Positions 45,998 to 54,452 are shown, counted from the first letter of the stretch. The stretch: DNA of 64,000 bases from Streptomyces sp. 846.5 (GCF_004365705.1 NZ_SOBN01000001.1:4202001-4266000), one strand, 5' to 3'. The notes: generated by a model from the sequence alone, not told the origin. Translations and numbers: made by a program.

Positions 45998-47374
45998 TCA
46001 CAGCCCCCGGCGGAGCAGCGGTGTCAGCGCCCAGGTGATCAGGGCCGGGACGACGAAGGAGAACAGCGAGGCCGAGGTCCACACCTGCGGGTGGATGTGC
46101 AGGGCGTTCTGGGCGTGGGCCCAGAAGGAGGGCCAGGAGCCGGCCCAGCCGGTCAGCTGCGCCGGGGCGATCAGCTGGTAGACCGCGAAGCCCACCGCCC
46201 ACGGCAGCAGCGTCAGCCACCGAGTAGGCGCGGTCTCGGTCAGGTCCCAGCCTCCTTCGCTCCGCCCCGCCCCGAAGTAGAAGTCCACCGCCAGCACCGC
46301 CGACAGCGGCACGAAGACCGCGCCGATCAGTCCCAGGAAGGACACGTACCCGCTGAAGTCGGTCACCAGCAGAGCCAGCACGGTGACCAGGGCGCCGAGT
46401 CCGACGGTGAGAATCCGGCGGTCCACCCGGGGCAGCAGGTTCTGCACCGACATCGCCGTCGAGTAGACGTTGGCGAAGGACTGGTCCGCCTCGCGCAGCA
46501 CCAGCACGGCGAAGAACAGCCAGCCTGCGGTGATGCCCATGAAGGTGCTGAAGATCTTGTTCGGGTCGCCGCCGACCTGCAGCAGCGCCAGCAGCCCCAC
46601 CACGTAGCACCACACCTGGGAGACCGTGTAGCCGCTGAACGCGCCCCAGAAGGAACTGCGGGTGCTCCTGGCGTGCCGGGTGTAGTCGGCGGCCAGCGGG
46701 ACGAAGGAGATGGAGACGGCGATCACCGAGTCGACGGCGGGCAGGAAGCCGGTCCAGTTGCCCGGGGAGGGGTCGTGCACCCCGTGCCGCAGCAGCTCCA
46801 CCGTGAAGAACAGCATGGCCACGCCGACCGCGACGGCGACGTACTTGCGCAGCACCGCGATGGCGCCGAGCGGACGGATCGTCATCGCCGTGGTCAGTAC
46901 CCCGGCCAGCACCACGTACAGCCAGTGCGGTCCGCCGCCGAAGAGGGCGTCGGCGCCCATCGCGATCACGGTCAGCTCGAACACGCCCCAGCCGAGGCAC
47001 TGCACGATGTTGAGCACCGTCGGCAGGTAGGACAGCCGGGTGCCGAACAGCCCGCGCAGGATCGCCATGGCGGGCGCGCCGGCCCTGGTCCCGATGACGG
47101 CGGCGATGCCGAGCATCACCGAGCCGATCACGGTGCCGACGACGATCGCGGTGAGGGAGGCGGCGAGGGAGAGGTCCTTGCCGTTGAAGACCAGCACGGT
47201 CGCGGCGCTCTGGAAGCCGATCAGGCTGACGCCCAGGTTGGTCCAGAAGGCCGCCTGGTCGCGGAAGCCCAGGGTGCGCGGGGGCGAGGTGTCCAGCACC
47301 AGCGGCGCTTCGACGCGCGGGGACCCCACGGCCCGGTCGAGGACAGGGGAGGGTGGAGGCGAAACGGACGTCAC
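45998..47374 (-). CDS. cytX: NCS1 transporter, CytX-type (thiamine precursor)
   Basis: 458 residues, about 12 membrane helices, with the NCS1 pattern in FWTNLGVSLIGFQSAA and SFVPLAADYTRHARS. Controlled by a TPP riboswitch directly upstream, which is the hallmark of the putative hydroxymethylpyrimidine transporter CytX (established assignment by genomic context in other bacteria). It therefore probably imports a thiamine precursor rather than cytosine. The GTG start follows GGGAG at the 3' end of the riboswitch, so translation is likely blocked when TPP is bound. Confidence 0.88.
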   Translation of the reverse strand: MTSVSPPPSPVLDRAVGSPRVEAPLVLDTSPPRTLGFRDQAAFWTNLGVSLIGFQSAATVLVFNGKDLSLAASLTAIVVGTVIGSVMLGIAAVIGTRAGAPAMAILRGLFGTRLSYLPTVLNIVQCLGWGVFELTVIAMGADALFGGGPHWLYVVLAGVLTTAMTIRPLGAIAVLRKYVAVAVGVAMLFFTVELLRHGVHDPSPGNWTGFLPAVDSVIAVSISFVPLAADYTRHARSTRSSFWGAFSGYTVSQVWCYVVGLLALLQVGGDPNKIFSTFMGITAGWLFFAVLVLREADQSFANVYSTAMSVQNLLPRVDRRILTVGLGALVTVLALLVTDFSGYVSFLGLIGAVFVPLSAVLAVDFYFGAGRSEGGWDLTETAPTRWLTLLPWAVGFAVYQLIAPAQLTGWAGSWPSFWAHAQNALHIHPQVWTSASLFSFVVPALITWALTPLLRRGL

Positions 47375-47382
47375 GAGGCTCA

Positions 47383-47473
47383 GCTCCCTACGCCGGCATT
47401 ACCCGGTCAGGTTCAGGCGGTCGGCGCCCCGTGTTCGGCGCCCTCTCAGCCTGGATGGGTCCAAGCTCCCGCG
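47383..47473 (-). promoter_or_regulatory. TPP riboswitch (THI element)
   Basis: On the minus strand the sequence contains CTGAGAGGG (47450-47442), a GC stem, then CCTGAACCTGACC and GGTAATGCCGGCG, the two conserved TPP-sensor segments. It ends in GGGAG, the binding site of cytX, so ligand binding probably hides the ribosome site. Confidence 0.92.
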
Positions 47474-47687
47474 TATGTGTTCGAGGCCATGCTAGGGGCA
47501 GCCGGGCAGCGAGCCAAGGATGAATGTCCGATGAGCTGTAGATGAGCTGTGAGCGGGCGGCGTAAGAAAGCTCTCAGATCGGTGCGCTATAGATGCGGCC
47601 AAGGGAAGCGCCAAGCTGGCCCTTACGATGCCCTGACAGTGGGTGGGCAATGCTTTGGGACGCGAGTCCCGCAGGAGGAGGTCATTC

Positions 47688-49487
47688 GTGAGCACCGAGC
47701 ACGAGGGTGGGGCTGTCCCCACCGGTGGGGAACCGGTGGAACCCTCCCTCGACGCGCAGTCGAACGGGGTGCCGCGCGACGCAGCGCCCGCAGCTGCTCC
47801 CGCTGCGGACGACACGGTCGTGCAGCCGGTCCAGGCGGTCCAGCCCGCTCAGTCCGCTCAGTCCGCTCAGTCCGCTCAGTCCGCTCAGCCCCAGGCTTCG
47901 CAGCCTGAAGACACGGCCGTGCTCCCGTACGGCTCGGTCGAGCCACCGGCCGACCCCACGCTCGCGGACTTCCCGCCGCCGGCCCCGGCCCCGCCGCAGC
48001 CGCCCATAGCGGAGCCTGTGGCACCCCCGGTGCCCCCGGCCCCGGTGGCCGCTGCTCCCGACGGCGCCGTGTACGCGGAGGCTGCGTTCCCGGAGACCGC
48101 GTTCGCGGAGACCGCGTTCGCGGAGACCGCGTTCGCGGAGGCGGCCTACCAGAAGCAGTCCCACCCGGCCGCGCCGCCGGTCCCGACCGCGCCCCCGCTG
48201 GGAGCCCCCGTTCCCAGCGCCGGCGCTGAGGCGACCTCTGTCCAGCCCCCATTCGACCCGGCCTACGGCGCCCCGCAGGGCGGTCAGCCCCCGTACGGCG
48301 GCCAGCCTCCGTACGCCGGCCAGCCCGGCCTGCCCTTCTACGGCGGCTACGGCCAGCCCGTTCCGCCCCGCAAGAAGCGCCGCGGCGCGCTGCTCGCCCT
48401 GCTGGCGATCACCGCGATCATCGCGGGCGGCATCGGCGGCGGGATCGGCGCCGCGATCGAGAACAACGACAGCTCCAACGGTTCCACGACGGTCACCAGC
48501 AGCGTGGACCCCAAGGCGCTCAGCCGCGCCCCCGAGAGCATCGCCGGGGTCGCCGCCAAGGCGCTGCCCAGCGTGGTGACCATCTCGGCCAGCAACTCGC
48601 AGGAGTCGGGCACCGGCACGGGCTTCGTCTACGACACCCAGGGCCACATCCTGACGAACAACCACGTCGTGGCGCCTTCGGAGAACGGCGGCAAGCTGTC
48701 GGTGAAGTTCTCCGACGGCAGCAGCTACCCGGCCACCATCGTGGGCCGCGCCTCCGGCTACGACGTCGCGGTGATCAAGCTGACCGGGACCCCGAAGAAG
48801 CCGCTGGTGCCGCTGGCGCTCGGCAACTCCGACCAGGTGGCGGTGGGCGACACCACCATCGCGATCGGCGCGCCCTTCGGCCTCTCGGGCACCGTCACCT
48901 CCGGCATCGTCAGCGCCAAGAACCGCCCGGTCGCCTCCGGCGACTCGACCGGCGCGCAGACCTCCTACATGAACGCGCTGCAGACCGACGCGTCGATCAA
49001 CCCGGGCAACTCCGGCGGCCCGCTGATGAACGCCTCGGGCCAGGTCATCGGCATCGACTCGGCGATCCAGTCGACCGGCAGCAGCACGACGACCGGCACC
49101 CAGTCCGGCAGCATCGGCCTGGGCTTCGCCATCCCGATCAACCAGGCCAAGTGGGTCGCGGACCAGCTGATCAAGACCGGTACCCCGGTCTACCCGATCA
49201 TCGGCATCCTCCGCGACGACTCCTACACCGGCGAGGGCGCCAAGATCGCCTCCTCCGCGGTCCAGGGCAGCGCCCCGGTCACCGCCGGCGGCCCCGCCGA
49301 CAAGGCCGGCCTCAAGGCGGGCGACATCATCACCTCGCTCGACGGAGTCCAGATCGACAGCGGTCCGACTCTGGTCAGCGAGATCTGGTCGCACCACCCG
49401 GGCGACGTCGTCACCGTCACCTACACCCGCAACGGCCAGAGCCACACCACCAGCGTCACCCTCGGCTCCCGCACCGGCGACCAGTAA
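47688..49487 (+). CDS. HtrA-type serine protease with PDZ domain, membrane-anchored
   Basis: 599 residues from GTG 47688 after GGAGGAGG. A ~220-residue cytoplasmic Pro/Ala/Gln region has two in-frame tandem repeats (QSA units and FAETA units), then a helix (GALLALLAITAIIAGGIGGGIGA). The trypsin-like domain has the triad His in NNHVVAP, Asp in GYDVAVIKL and Ser in NPGNSGGPL. A C-terminal PDZ domain follows (PADKAGLKAGDIITSLDG). It degrades misfolded envelope proteins outside the membrane. A terminator hairpin follows. Confidence 0.95.
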   Translation: MSTEHEGGAVPTGGEPVEPSLDAQSNGVPRDAAPAAAPAADDTVVQPVQAVQPAQSAQSAQSAQSAQPQASQPEDTAVLPYGSVEPPADPTLADFPPPAPAPPQPPIAEPVAPPVPPAPVAAAPDGAVYAEAAFPETAFAETAFAETAFAEAAYQKQSHPAAPPVPTAPPLGAPVPSAGAEATSVQPPFDPAYGAPQGGQPPYGGQPPYAGQPGLPFYGGYGQPVPPRKKRRGALLALLAITAIIAGGIGGGIGAAIENNDSSNGSTTVTSSVDPKALSRAPESIAGVAAKALPSVVTISASNSQESGTGTGFVYDTQGHILTNNHVVAPSENGGKLSVKFSDGSSYPATIVGRASGYDVAVIKLTGTPKKPLVPLALGNSDQVAVGDTTIAIGAPFGLSGTVTSGIVSAKNRPVASGDSTGAQTSYMNALQTDASINPGNSGGPLMNASGQVIGIDSAIQSTGSSTTTGTQSGSIGLGFAIPINQAKWVADQLIKTGTPVYPIIGILRDDSYTGEGAKIASSAVQGSAPVTAGGPADKAGLKAGDIITSLDGVQIDSGPTLVSEIWSHHPGDVVTVTYTRNGQSHTTSVTLGSRTGDQ

Positions 49488-49520
49488 CCCGCCGACCCGA
49501 CACCCTCCGGCACCACCCGG

Positions 49521-49555
49521 CCCCGTACGGCAACCAGCACCTCCGCCGTACGGGG
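49521..49555. terminator. Terminator hairpin after the HtrA-type protease
   Basis: CCCCGTACGGC pairs with GCCGTACGGGG, a perfect 11-bp stem with a 13-base loop, 34 bp after the stop. A short CTATT follows; it would isolate the protease transcript from the tRNA. Confidence 0.8.
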
Positions 49556-49652
49556 CTATTGCTGCCCGAGCACACCCCCAAACATGAGAAGATCCCTGAG
49601 CGCGGACAACCACCCGGGGGGCTCGCCCCCTTAGTGCTGCCCACCCGCGCAA

Positions 49653-49741
49653 GGAGAGCTGCCCGAGCGGCCTAAGGGAACAGTCTTGAAAACTGTCGTC
49701 ACGGGGAACCGTGACCGAGGGTTCGAATCCCTCGCTCTCCG
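49653..49741 (+). tRNA. tRNA-Ser (anticodon TGA)
   Basis: Acceptor stem GGAGAGC pairs with GCTCTCC at the 3' end; discriminator G, and CCA is not encoded. The anticodon loop CTTGAAA gives TGA (reads UCA). A long variable arm (TCACGGGGAACCGTGA) and the T-loop GGTTCGAATCC confirm a class II serine tRNA. The 3' two thirds is the left att site of the integrated element and stays functional after integration. Confidence 0.97.
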
Positions 49742-49745
49742 CAGG
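49684..49745. repeat. attL core (62 bp, tRNA-Ser 3' end)
   Basis: These 62 bases, from the anticodon loop to 4 bp past the tRNA, recur without a mismatch at 63796-63857. Tyrosine integrases of AICEs use exactly such tRNA 3' ends; the int gene lies next to it. Confidence 0.95.
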
Positions 49746-49763
49746 TAGCGAACATGCAGGTCA

Positions 49764-49800
49764 GGGCGGTTGCTGGGATCACCCCAACAACCGCCCTTTT
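49764..49800 (+). terminator. Terminator after tRNA-Ser (element-borne)
   Basis: GGGCGGTTG pairs with CAACCGCCC, followed by TTTT. The final bases CCGCCCTTTTCGATT resemble those after attR (63875-63913), so both att copies are followed by a similar terminator. Confidence 0.75.
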
Positions 49801-49876
49801 CGATTCCTATCTCACCGTGTCTCACCTGTATACCGGTCTCGACCAGCGCGTCGGGGCCAGGCCGGGGCCAGGATCG

Positions 49877-51262
49877 CTACAGAGTCGGCATCGCAGACTC
49901 GTCGTCGGCCGCATCGTTCAGGGCCTGCTCAATCTTGCTGTTCGCCTGCTCGCGCTTACCGTCCAAGACCTTGGCGTAGAACCGGTAGAGGACGGCGACG
50001 CTGTGCCCTGCGCGCCGGGCAACCTCCGTGGGATCGACCCCGGAGACGAGCCACAGCGTGATGCCTGCTTTCCGTGCCGCGTAGGGCACCTCAGCCAGTG
50101 GTGTTGCCGCCTGTTCTTCGGAGAGCGCGACCGCACGGGCAAGTTTCCAGACGGTTGAGTAGTCCTTCGACTGCACGACACCTCCCTCCGATGCTTGGAA
50201 CAGACGCCCTCCGACGCCGGTGCCGTAGACCTGCAGATGCTCGCGGAGGATGGCCACCAGGACCGGGGGAATGGGTACATCCCGTGTGGCCTTGCGGGCA
50301 CGTCGCTTGAGGCCCTTCTCGTCGTGTGATCTCCCGTCGTCCGTCCAGGTGGAGCCTGCTCGGGGAGAGCTTCCGGCGAGCAGGAGTCGCCCCCACCCGG
50401 ATTCCGGCAGGGTGCAATCCTTCTTGCGCAGGTCCATCACTTCCGCCGGCCGCATGCCCGCGTAGTACATGCAGGCGAAGAACGCGGCCAAGTGGCGTCC
50501 GCGCGGACCTACCGTGCGGGCCGCCGCGATCAGCGCTTTCGACTGCTGCGGGCTCGGTACGTACCGCCAATCGATCTCGTCATCCGTTTCCGGAGGCGAC
50601 CAGTCGATGAACTGGAGTGGATTGGCGGTGAGCTGACGGCGCTCGATGCCATAGCGCAGGCAATTGTTGAGGACCATGCGCTTTCGGCGGATTGTGGTCG
50701 CGGCGGCCTGTGCACCGTTGAGCTGCAAGGTCAGAGCCTCCAGCGCTGCCCGTAGGACGTCCGACTCCTCTAGCTGCGACATGGGGACGGACTTGCGCTC
50801 CAGCCATTCCAGGGCTGCCACGATCTCTTCCGGAGGCGGGGGTGTCCTCCCGGAGAAGTTGAACGCCCAGCCGGTCAAGGCTCTGCGGAGTACCCGCGCT
50901 GGTGGGGCTCCCTTGCGGTCCGTCACCAATGCGGGGGTGACCGTGGCGAGTGCGTCCGCCCTGGTGCCCCTGCTCTTGGCGGATGACCGTGGCCACTTCA
51001 TCTCGGCGTACTTCTTCGCGTGCTCGAACCATGTGCTCTGGTCCTTGAGGCGCAACTCGGATGCGGGCACACCGGTTTCGACGTCGAACTGTTCGCCCTT
51101 GCGCATGGCCGTGCGCAGTTCAGCTTCTCGCCCCTGCGCGAGCGTCTTGGTCGTGTAGCTCTTGGAATGCCGCTGGATACCGACCGTCCACCGTAGTTCG
51201 TACGGCTTTGGCCGGCCGGGGCGCTCCCGGATCTCGTTGATTCGCACGTCAAAGGAGAGCAA
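49877..51262 (-). CDS. int: Tyrosine integrase
   Basis: 461 residues from a TTG after GAGGA. N-terminal arm-binding part (~1-170), a SAM-like core-binding domain, then the catalytic domain with Arg in YAGMRPAEVMDL, the box normally HxxRH reading PYAARKAG (both His replaced), a kept GHS (RRAGHSVAVL) and the nucleophile Tyr in YRFYAKVL. Integrases of this AICE clade tolerate changes at the first His. It recombines the 62-bp att sites at tRNA-Ser. It is transcribed toward attL, after xis. Confidence 0.93.
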   Translation of the reverse strand: MLSFDVRINEIRERPGRPKPYELRWTVGIQRHSKSYTTKTLAQGREAELRTAMRKGEQFDVETGVPASELRLKDQSTWFEHAKKYAEMKWPRSSAKSRGTRADALATVTPALVTDRKGAPPARVLRRALTGWAFNFSGRTPPPPEEIVAALEWLERKSVPMSQLEESDVLRAALEALTLQLNGAQAAATTIRRKRMVLNNCLRYGIERRQLTANPLQFIDWSPPETDDEIDWRYVPSPQQSKALIAAARTVGPRGRHLAAFFACMYYAGMRPAEVMDLRKKDCTLPESGWGRLLLAGSSPRAGSTWTDDGRSHDEKGLKRRARKATRDVPIPPVLVAILREHLQVYGTGVGGRLFQASEGGVVQSKDYSTVWKLARAVALSEEQAATPLAEVPYAARKAGITLWLVSGVDPTEVARRAGHSVAVLYRFYAKVLDGKREQANSKIEQALNDAADDESAMPTL

Positions 51263-51281
51263 GGCGTGTCCTCACAGAAGG

Positions 51282-51310
51282 AAGGGCCCCCAGATAGACC
51301 GGGGGCCCTT
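51282..51310 (-). terminator. Hairpin between xis and int
   Basis: AAGGGCCCCC pairs with GGGGGCCCTT around a 9-base loop, immediately upstream of the int ribosome site. On the minus strand no T-run follows, so it may attenuate or separate int from xis expression. Confidence 0.65.
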
Positions 51311-51330
51311 GCGGTGAATGCGACAGTTCG

Positions 51331-51519
51331 TCAGGCTGCCCTGGTCTCACAGGAAGCCCACCAGGCGTCCAGGTCCGAGCGGTGCACCCGAAGGTGGCCG
51401 TTGGGCAGCTTGTGGATACGCGGGGCTTGGCCCCGAGCACGCATCCGGTAGAAGGCAGCACGGCTCATGTCGATCTCGATCAGAACTTCGGGCAGCTTGA
51501 GCATCTGAGGGCGAGACAC
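51331..51519 (-). CDS. xis: Excisionase (MerR-like winged helix)
   Basis: 62 residues from GTG 51519, preceded by GGAG. A small helix-turn-helix: MLKLPEVLIEIDMSRAAFYRMRARGQAPRIHKLPNGHLRVHRSDLDAWW, the form of AICE excisionases. It would bend the DNA at the att sites and drive excision with Int. It lies 68 bp upstream of int, same direction, just after the iteron array. Confidence 0.93.
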   Translation of the reverse strand: MSRPQMLKLPEVLIEIDMSRAAFYRMRARGQAPRIHKLPNGHLRVHRSDLDAWWASCETRAA

Positions 51520-51629
51520 GGATGGACTCCTTGGCTGGGCGCAGGGATGTTGGGTTCGCGGTGCTCTGAGTCGCGGCTCGGAGCACCGCCCGACAGTTCC
51601 GGGGCGTGGCTGTCCTAGGTGCGGATTTC

Positions 51630-51834
51630 TGCGTCACCGCGTCATCTGCGTCACTCGTCGCTCTGACCTGCTGGTTTGGGTGACGCAGGGGTTTTTTCCT
51701 GCGTCACCTGGTGACGCAGGCTGCGTCACGCGGTGACGCAGGTGACGCAGAATGACGCAGAGAAATCCGTCTGCGTCACGCCTGTTGCGGCAGGTCAGAG
51801 GCCGTTTTTCGGCGTCCGGTGACGCAGTGACGCA
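51630..51834. repeat. Iteron array of TGCGTCAC, probable replication origin
   Basis: Forward copies (TGCGTCAC) start at 51630, 51647, 51700, 51722 and 51772. Reverse copies (GTGACGCA) start at 51680, 51711, 51733, 51742, 51819 and 51827, plus ATGACGCA at 51752. The pairs at 51698-51720 and 51721-51741 form near-perfect 23- and 21-bp palindromes with 3-bp centres. Replication proteins commonly bind arrays of this kind. Confidence 0.85.
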
Positions 51835-51839
51835 GGATT

Positions 51840-51864
51840 CCCTCTCTTAGGACAAAAGAGAGGG
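51840..51864. terminator. Hairpin beside the iterons
   Basis: CCCTCTCTT pairs with AAGAGAGGG around a 7-base loop. It lies just after the last iteron and could stop transcripts entering the origin. Confidence 0.55.
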
Positions 51865-51902
51865 CCTGAATGGGCGTTCGGGGCGCGCTCGTCTCGGCCG
51901 AC

Positions 51903-51947
51903 AGACAAGAGGAGCACCCCTCGCCGGTGCGGGTGCTCCTCTTGTCT
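51903..51947 (-). terminator. Terminator of the replication operon
   Basis: A 17-bp perfect stem (arms 51903-51919 and 51931-51947, with GAGGAGCACCC inside) with an 11-base loop, 20 bp past the stop of the replication ATPase gene. It would stop the leftward rep transcript before the iterons. Confidence 0.85.
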
Positions 51948-51967
51948 TCCTTGACCTGGTGCGTCGT

Positions 51968-53443
51968 TCAGGTCAGCGGGTTTTGCTGGTGGGGCGGTGG
52001 TGTGGACTGCCGGGTCATGGCGATGTAGCGAGCCTCCCGTTCCCGGCCCCAGTCGATCAGGACGTTGCGGGCGGTCAGGGTCGGTTGAAGGCGTTTGAGG
52101 CGGTCGGAGAGGACTTTCCCGGTGGTGGGCCAGCCCTTGGGCAGCGGCCGGCATTCGTCCCCGCTGTACAGGCCGGTGAGGCAGTGCAGCCATTCGGAAG
52201 ACGTCATCCGCGTCTCCGCGCCGGGGGTGAGGGTGGCGGCATGCTTGAGGACGGTCTGTGCGAGCAGGTCGCCTTCGATGACGTCGTCGTTGAGGTCGTC
52301 CAGGCTGGTGCGGTAGGCGTTGAGCGTGGCGAGACCGGTAGCTGTGTCCAGTTGTGCGCACAGGTGGGCGAAGTCGGCCATGCGCAGGTCCGTAGGGATG
52401 TCGGCGTCGGTGGCACGGACTTGAACGGTGAGGTCGAGCAGGGAGCCGAGGATGACGGGCAGGGCCTCTTCGAACTCGGCCCACAGTTCGGCTTCGGTGC
52501 GCCGGACGTGGGGGCGTTCTAGGCGGAGCGGTAGGAGGCGTTCGGCGAGGTCGGGGCGGATGACGCCGACGTCGATTCCGGTCAGGAGCAGGGGGCGGCG
52601 GTAGCGGGCACGGACCACGTCGCCGTCGGTGTACAGGGCGCGTTTGATGGTCTCGGCCCCGGTGACGATGCAGCACATGAGGTCGGAGAGGTCCGGGGCC
52701 AGGTGGGACAGGTTGTCCAGGGCGGTGACCCATCCGGCGGCGACGGCCGCGATCAGGTTCTCCTCATCCTTCGGGGCACGGCGCAGGTCCCCGCTCATGC
52801 CCTCGATGATCCGCACGAGCATGCGCCCTGCGGTGGACTTGCCCGCGCCTTGCGGGCCGGTGAGGAAGGGTGCGGGCACGGGCACCGACGGCCCCAGGCA
52901 GCCGATGAGCCAGGCGATGGCCAGGGACTCGGTGTCCGCGTTGGCGAAGTTGCACAGCCTCAGCAGCAGGTCGACGCCCTTGCCGTCGGTGTCCGTGGCC
53001 GGCAGCGGCAGTTCCCCCGTCAGCTGGGTGCGCCGCCAGCACACTTCCTGCGGGTCGGGGGTGAGGATGTGCCACCCCGTGGGGTGGATGCGCACCGACT
53101 GCCCGTCGTTGCGGCCCAGGTCCAGCCAGGTGGCCCCGTCGTGGCCGGGTGCGACGCGGATGTGGACGGGTTGGACGTGCTGGCTCATCGCCAGTGCCTC
53201 GATCAGGTCCAGTGCCTCCTTGAGGGCGGTTCCGTTGAACACCCCGTGTCCGTCGGTGAACATGCCGACCATGAGTTCCTGCCGGTGGCTGCCGGAGGTA
53301 CCCTGCGAGCGGATCGGCCTGGCCACGGGGTGGCCGTTCTTCTGCGCGTACACGGTCCCGTCGGCGGTACGGAAGTACCGGAAGTGCTGCTGCGCGTAGT
53401 CAGCGATGACCTGGCGAGCTGGGTTCTTCTCCTCCTCGGACAT
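51968..53443 (-). CDS. Replication ATPase / helicase-like protein
   Basis: 491 residues, ATG two bases after the prim-pol stop. N-terminal ~180 residues unknown; then Walker A LTGPQGAGKST (~residue 195-205), GWVTALDNLSHL as Walker-B-like, and YRRPLLLTGIDVGVIRPDLAERLLPLRL with an arginine-finger-like region. This layout matches the helicase half of prim-pol replication proteins of AICEs (RepPP type). Here the helicase and prim-pol halves are separate genes. It would unwind the element at the origin. Confidence 0.85.
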   Translation of the reverse strand: MSEEEKNPARQVIADYAQQHFRYFRTADGTVYAQKNGHPVARPIRSQGTSGSHRQELMVGMFTDGHGVFNGTALKEALDLIEALAMSQHVQPVHIRVAPGHDGATWLDLGRNDGQSVRIHPTGWHILTPDPQEVCWRRTQLTGELPLPATDTDGKGVDLLLRLCNFANADTESLAIAWLIGCLGPSVPVPAPFLTGPQGAGKSTAGRMLVRIIEGMSGDLRRAPKDEENLIAAVAAGWVTALDNLSHLAPDLSDLMCCIVTGAETIKRALYTDGDVVRARYRRPLLLTGIDVGVIRPDLAERLLPLRLERPHVRRTEAELWAEFEEALPVILGSLLDLTVQVRATDADIPTDLRMADFAHLCAQLDTATGLATLNAYRTSLDDLNDDVIEGDLLAQTVLKHAATLTPGAETRMTSSEWLHCLTGLYSGDECRPLPKGWPTTGKVLSDRLKRLQPTLTARNVLIDWGREREARYIAMTRQSTPPPHQQNPLT

Positions 53444-53445
53444 GG

Positions 53446-54357
53446 CTACAGCCCCAAGCTGGTACGGGCGTTGGTCCAGGCATCAGCGCAGTGCCGGGGC
53501 GATTCACCCTTGGCCTGCGCTGCGGCGAACAGCCGTCCGACGTGGGCATCGGTCAGGCAGCCGCACCGGCCGTGGGTGGACAGCACGGCCAGGAACGTGC
53601 GGTAGACGGTCGCGTGGATCGCGCTGCGGGCCTCGGTGATGCGCTGCTCGGCCATGGCGATGCCGCGCTCCAAGTAGGCGGGTGTGCGGTGTCGGCAGAC
53701 CCGGCCCCCGACCGGCGAGGGTGCCGTGACGGGCGGTGTCGCTCGGACCGTGGAAGGCTCCTTCACGACGGCCAGGGCGCGCACGGCCTGCGGCAGGTCC
53801 GCCAGGGTGCCGATGCCGGGGCCCAGCCAACGGGCGTAGGCCATCAGGGACTTGATGTCGACCCCGGGGCGGACCGCGTTGGCGGAGCGCATCGCGCCCT
53901 GGTAGAGCCAGTGCTCTCCGCGCGTGGTGGTCACGGTGCGGGTGGGCGGAAGGTGCTGCCGGGCCCAGCCCAGGGCGTCCGGGGTGTCCAGGTCCAGGAC
54001 GGTCAGCCCGGCTTCGCCCGGGTGGTAGGCCACGGCATCGGCTTGACGCCATGCACGGCCCCAGCCGCCCGAGGTGAGTACGCGGGTGTCGGTGGTGGCC
54101 GCAGCCCAGCCGTGACAGGGGGCGGGGCAGTGGCAGGGGCCTGCGGTTTTCATGGTGGGCCGGCCGCCGCAAGCGTTGCCCGCGCAGGTGCGGCAGTTGC
54201 CGAAGGGCACTTTGCCGACGCGTAGCGGCAGCACCGGCAGCCCAATGGCGGCCAGACGCACAGCGAGGGTGAGGAGGTCGGGGCGGGGCGAAAACCTGTC
54301 CTGGTCGCCCTCAGAGGCGGCCAGGACGGCCGTAGAGCGATCGATGCCTGCCTTCAT
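53446..54357 (-). CDS. Bifunctional DNA primase/polymerase (prim-pol)
   Basis: 303 residues. Prim-pol domain with AVRLAAIGLPVLPLRVGKVP, a Cys/His-rich part (CRTCAGNACGG, CHCPAPCHGW) that may hold zinc, then the acidic strand GLTVLDLDTPDALG carrying the metal Asp pair, and WLYQGAMRSANAVRPGVDIK with the catalytic basic residues. Together with the downstream ATPase it forms the RepPP-type replication module. It primes and copies the excised circle. Confidence 0.88.
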   Translation of the reverse strand: MKAGIDRSTAVLAASEGDQDRFSPRPDLLTLAVRLAAIGLPVLPLRVGKVPFGNCRTCAGNACGGRPTMKTAGPCHCPAPCHGWAAATTDTRVLTSGGWGRAWRQADAVAYHPGEAGLTVLDLDTPDALGWARQHLPPTRTVTTTRGEHWLYQGAMRSANAVRPGVDIKSLMAYARWLGPGIGTLADLPQAVRALAVVKEPSTVRATPPVTAPSPVGGRVCRHRTPAYLERGIAMAEQRITEARSAIHATVYRTFLAVLSTHGRCGCLTDAHVGRLFAAAQAKGESPRHCADAWTNARTSLGL

Positions 54358-54452
54358 AGGGTGGCGCTCCCTTCACGGCGCGGGAGGGGCACTCGGACCC
54401 CTCCCGCATCTCAACTAGCTTTCAAGAGAAGTGAGTTGGCGTTCGGTGGCGG

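Larger units (their letters stand above)
51520..51967. other. Long non-coding region with iterons and two hairpins
   Basis: Between xis and the replication ATPase gene. It holds 12 copies of TGCGTCAC/GTGACGCA (51630-51834), then two strong hairpins at 51840-51864 and 51903-51947. No gene is visible. The layout suggests an origin of replication plus terminators. Confidence 0.7.

Noticed and set aside
49631..49825. Minus-strand frame across tRNA-Ser (RARDSNPRSRFPVTT)
   Set aside because: This peptide is the well-known antisense translation of a tRNA gene, not a protein.
51630..51834. CRISPR array
   Set aside because: The repeat unit is only 8 bp, in both orientations, with irregular spacing; no spacers and no cas genes.
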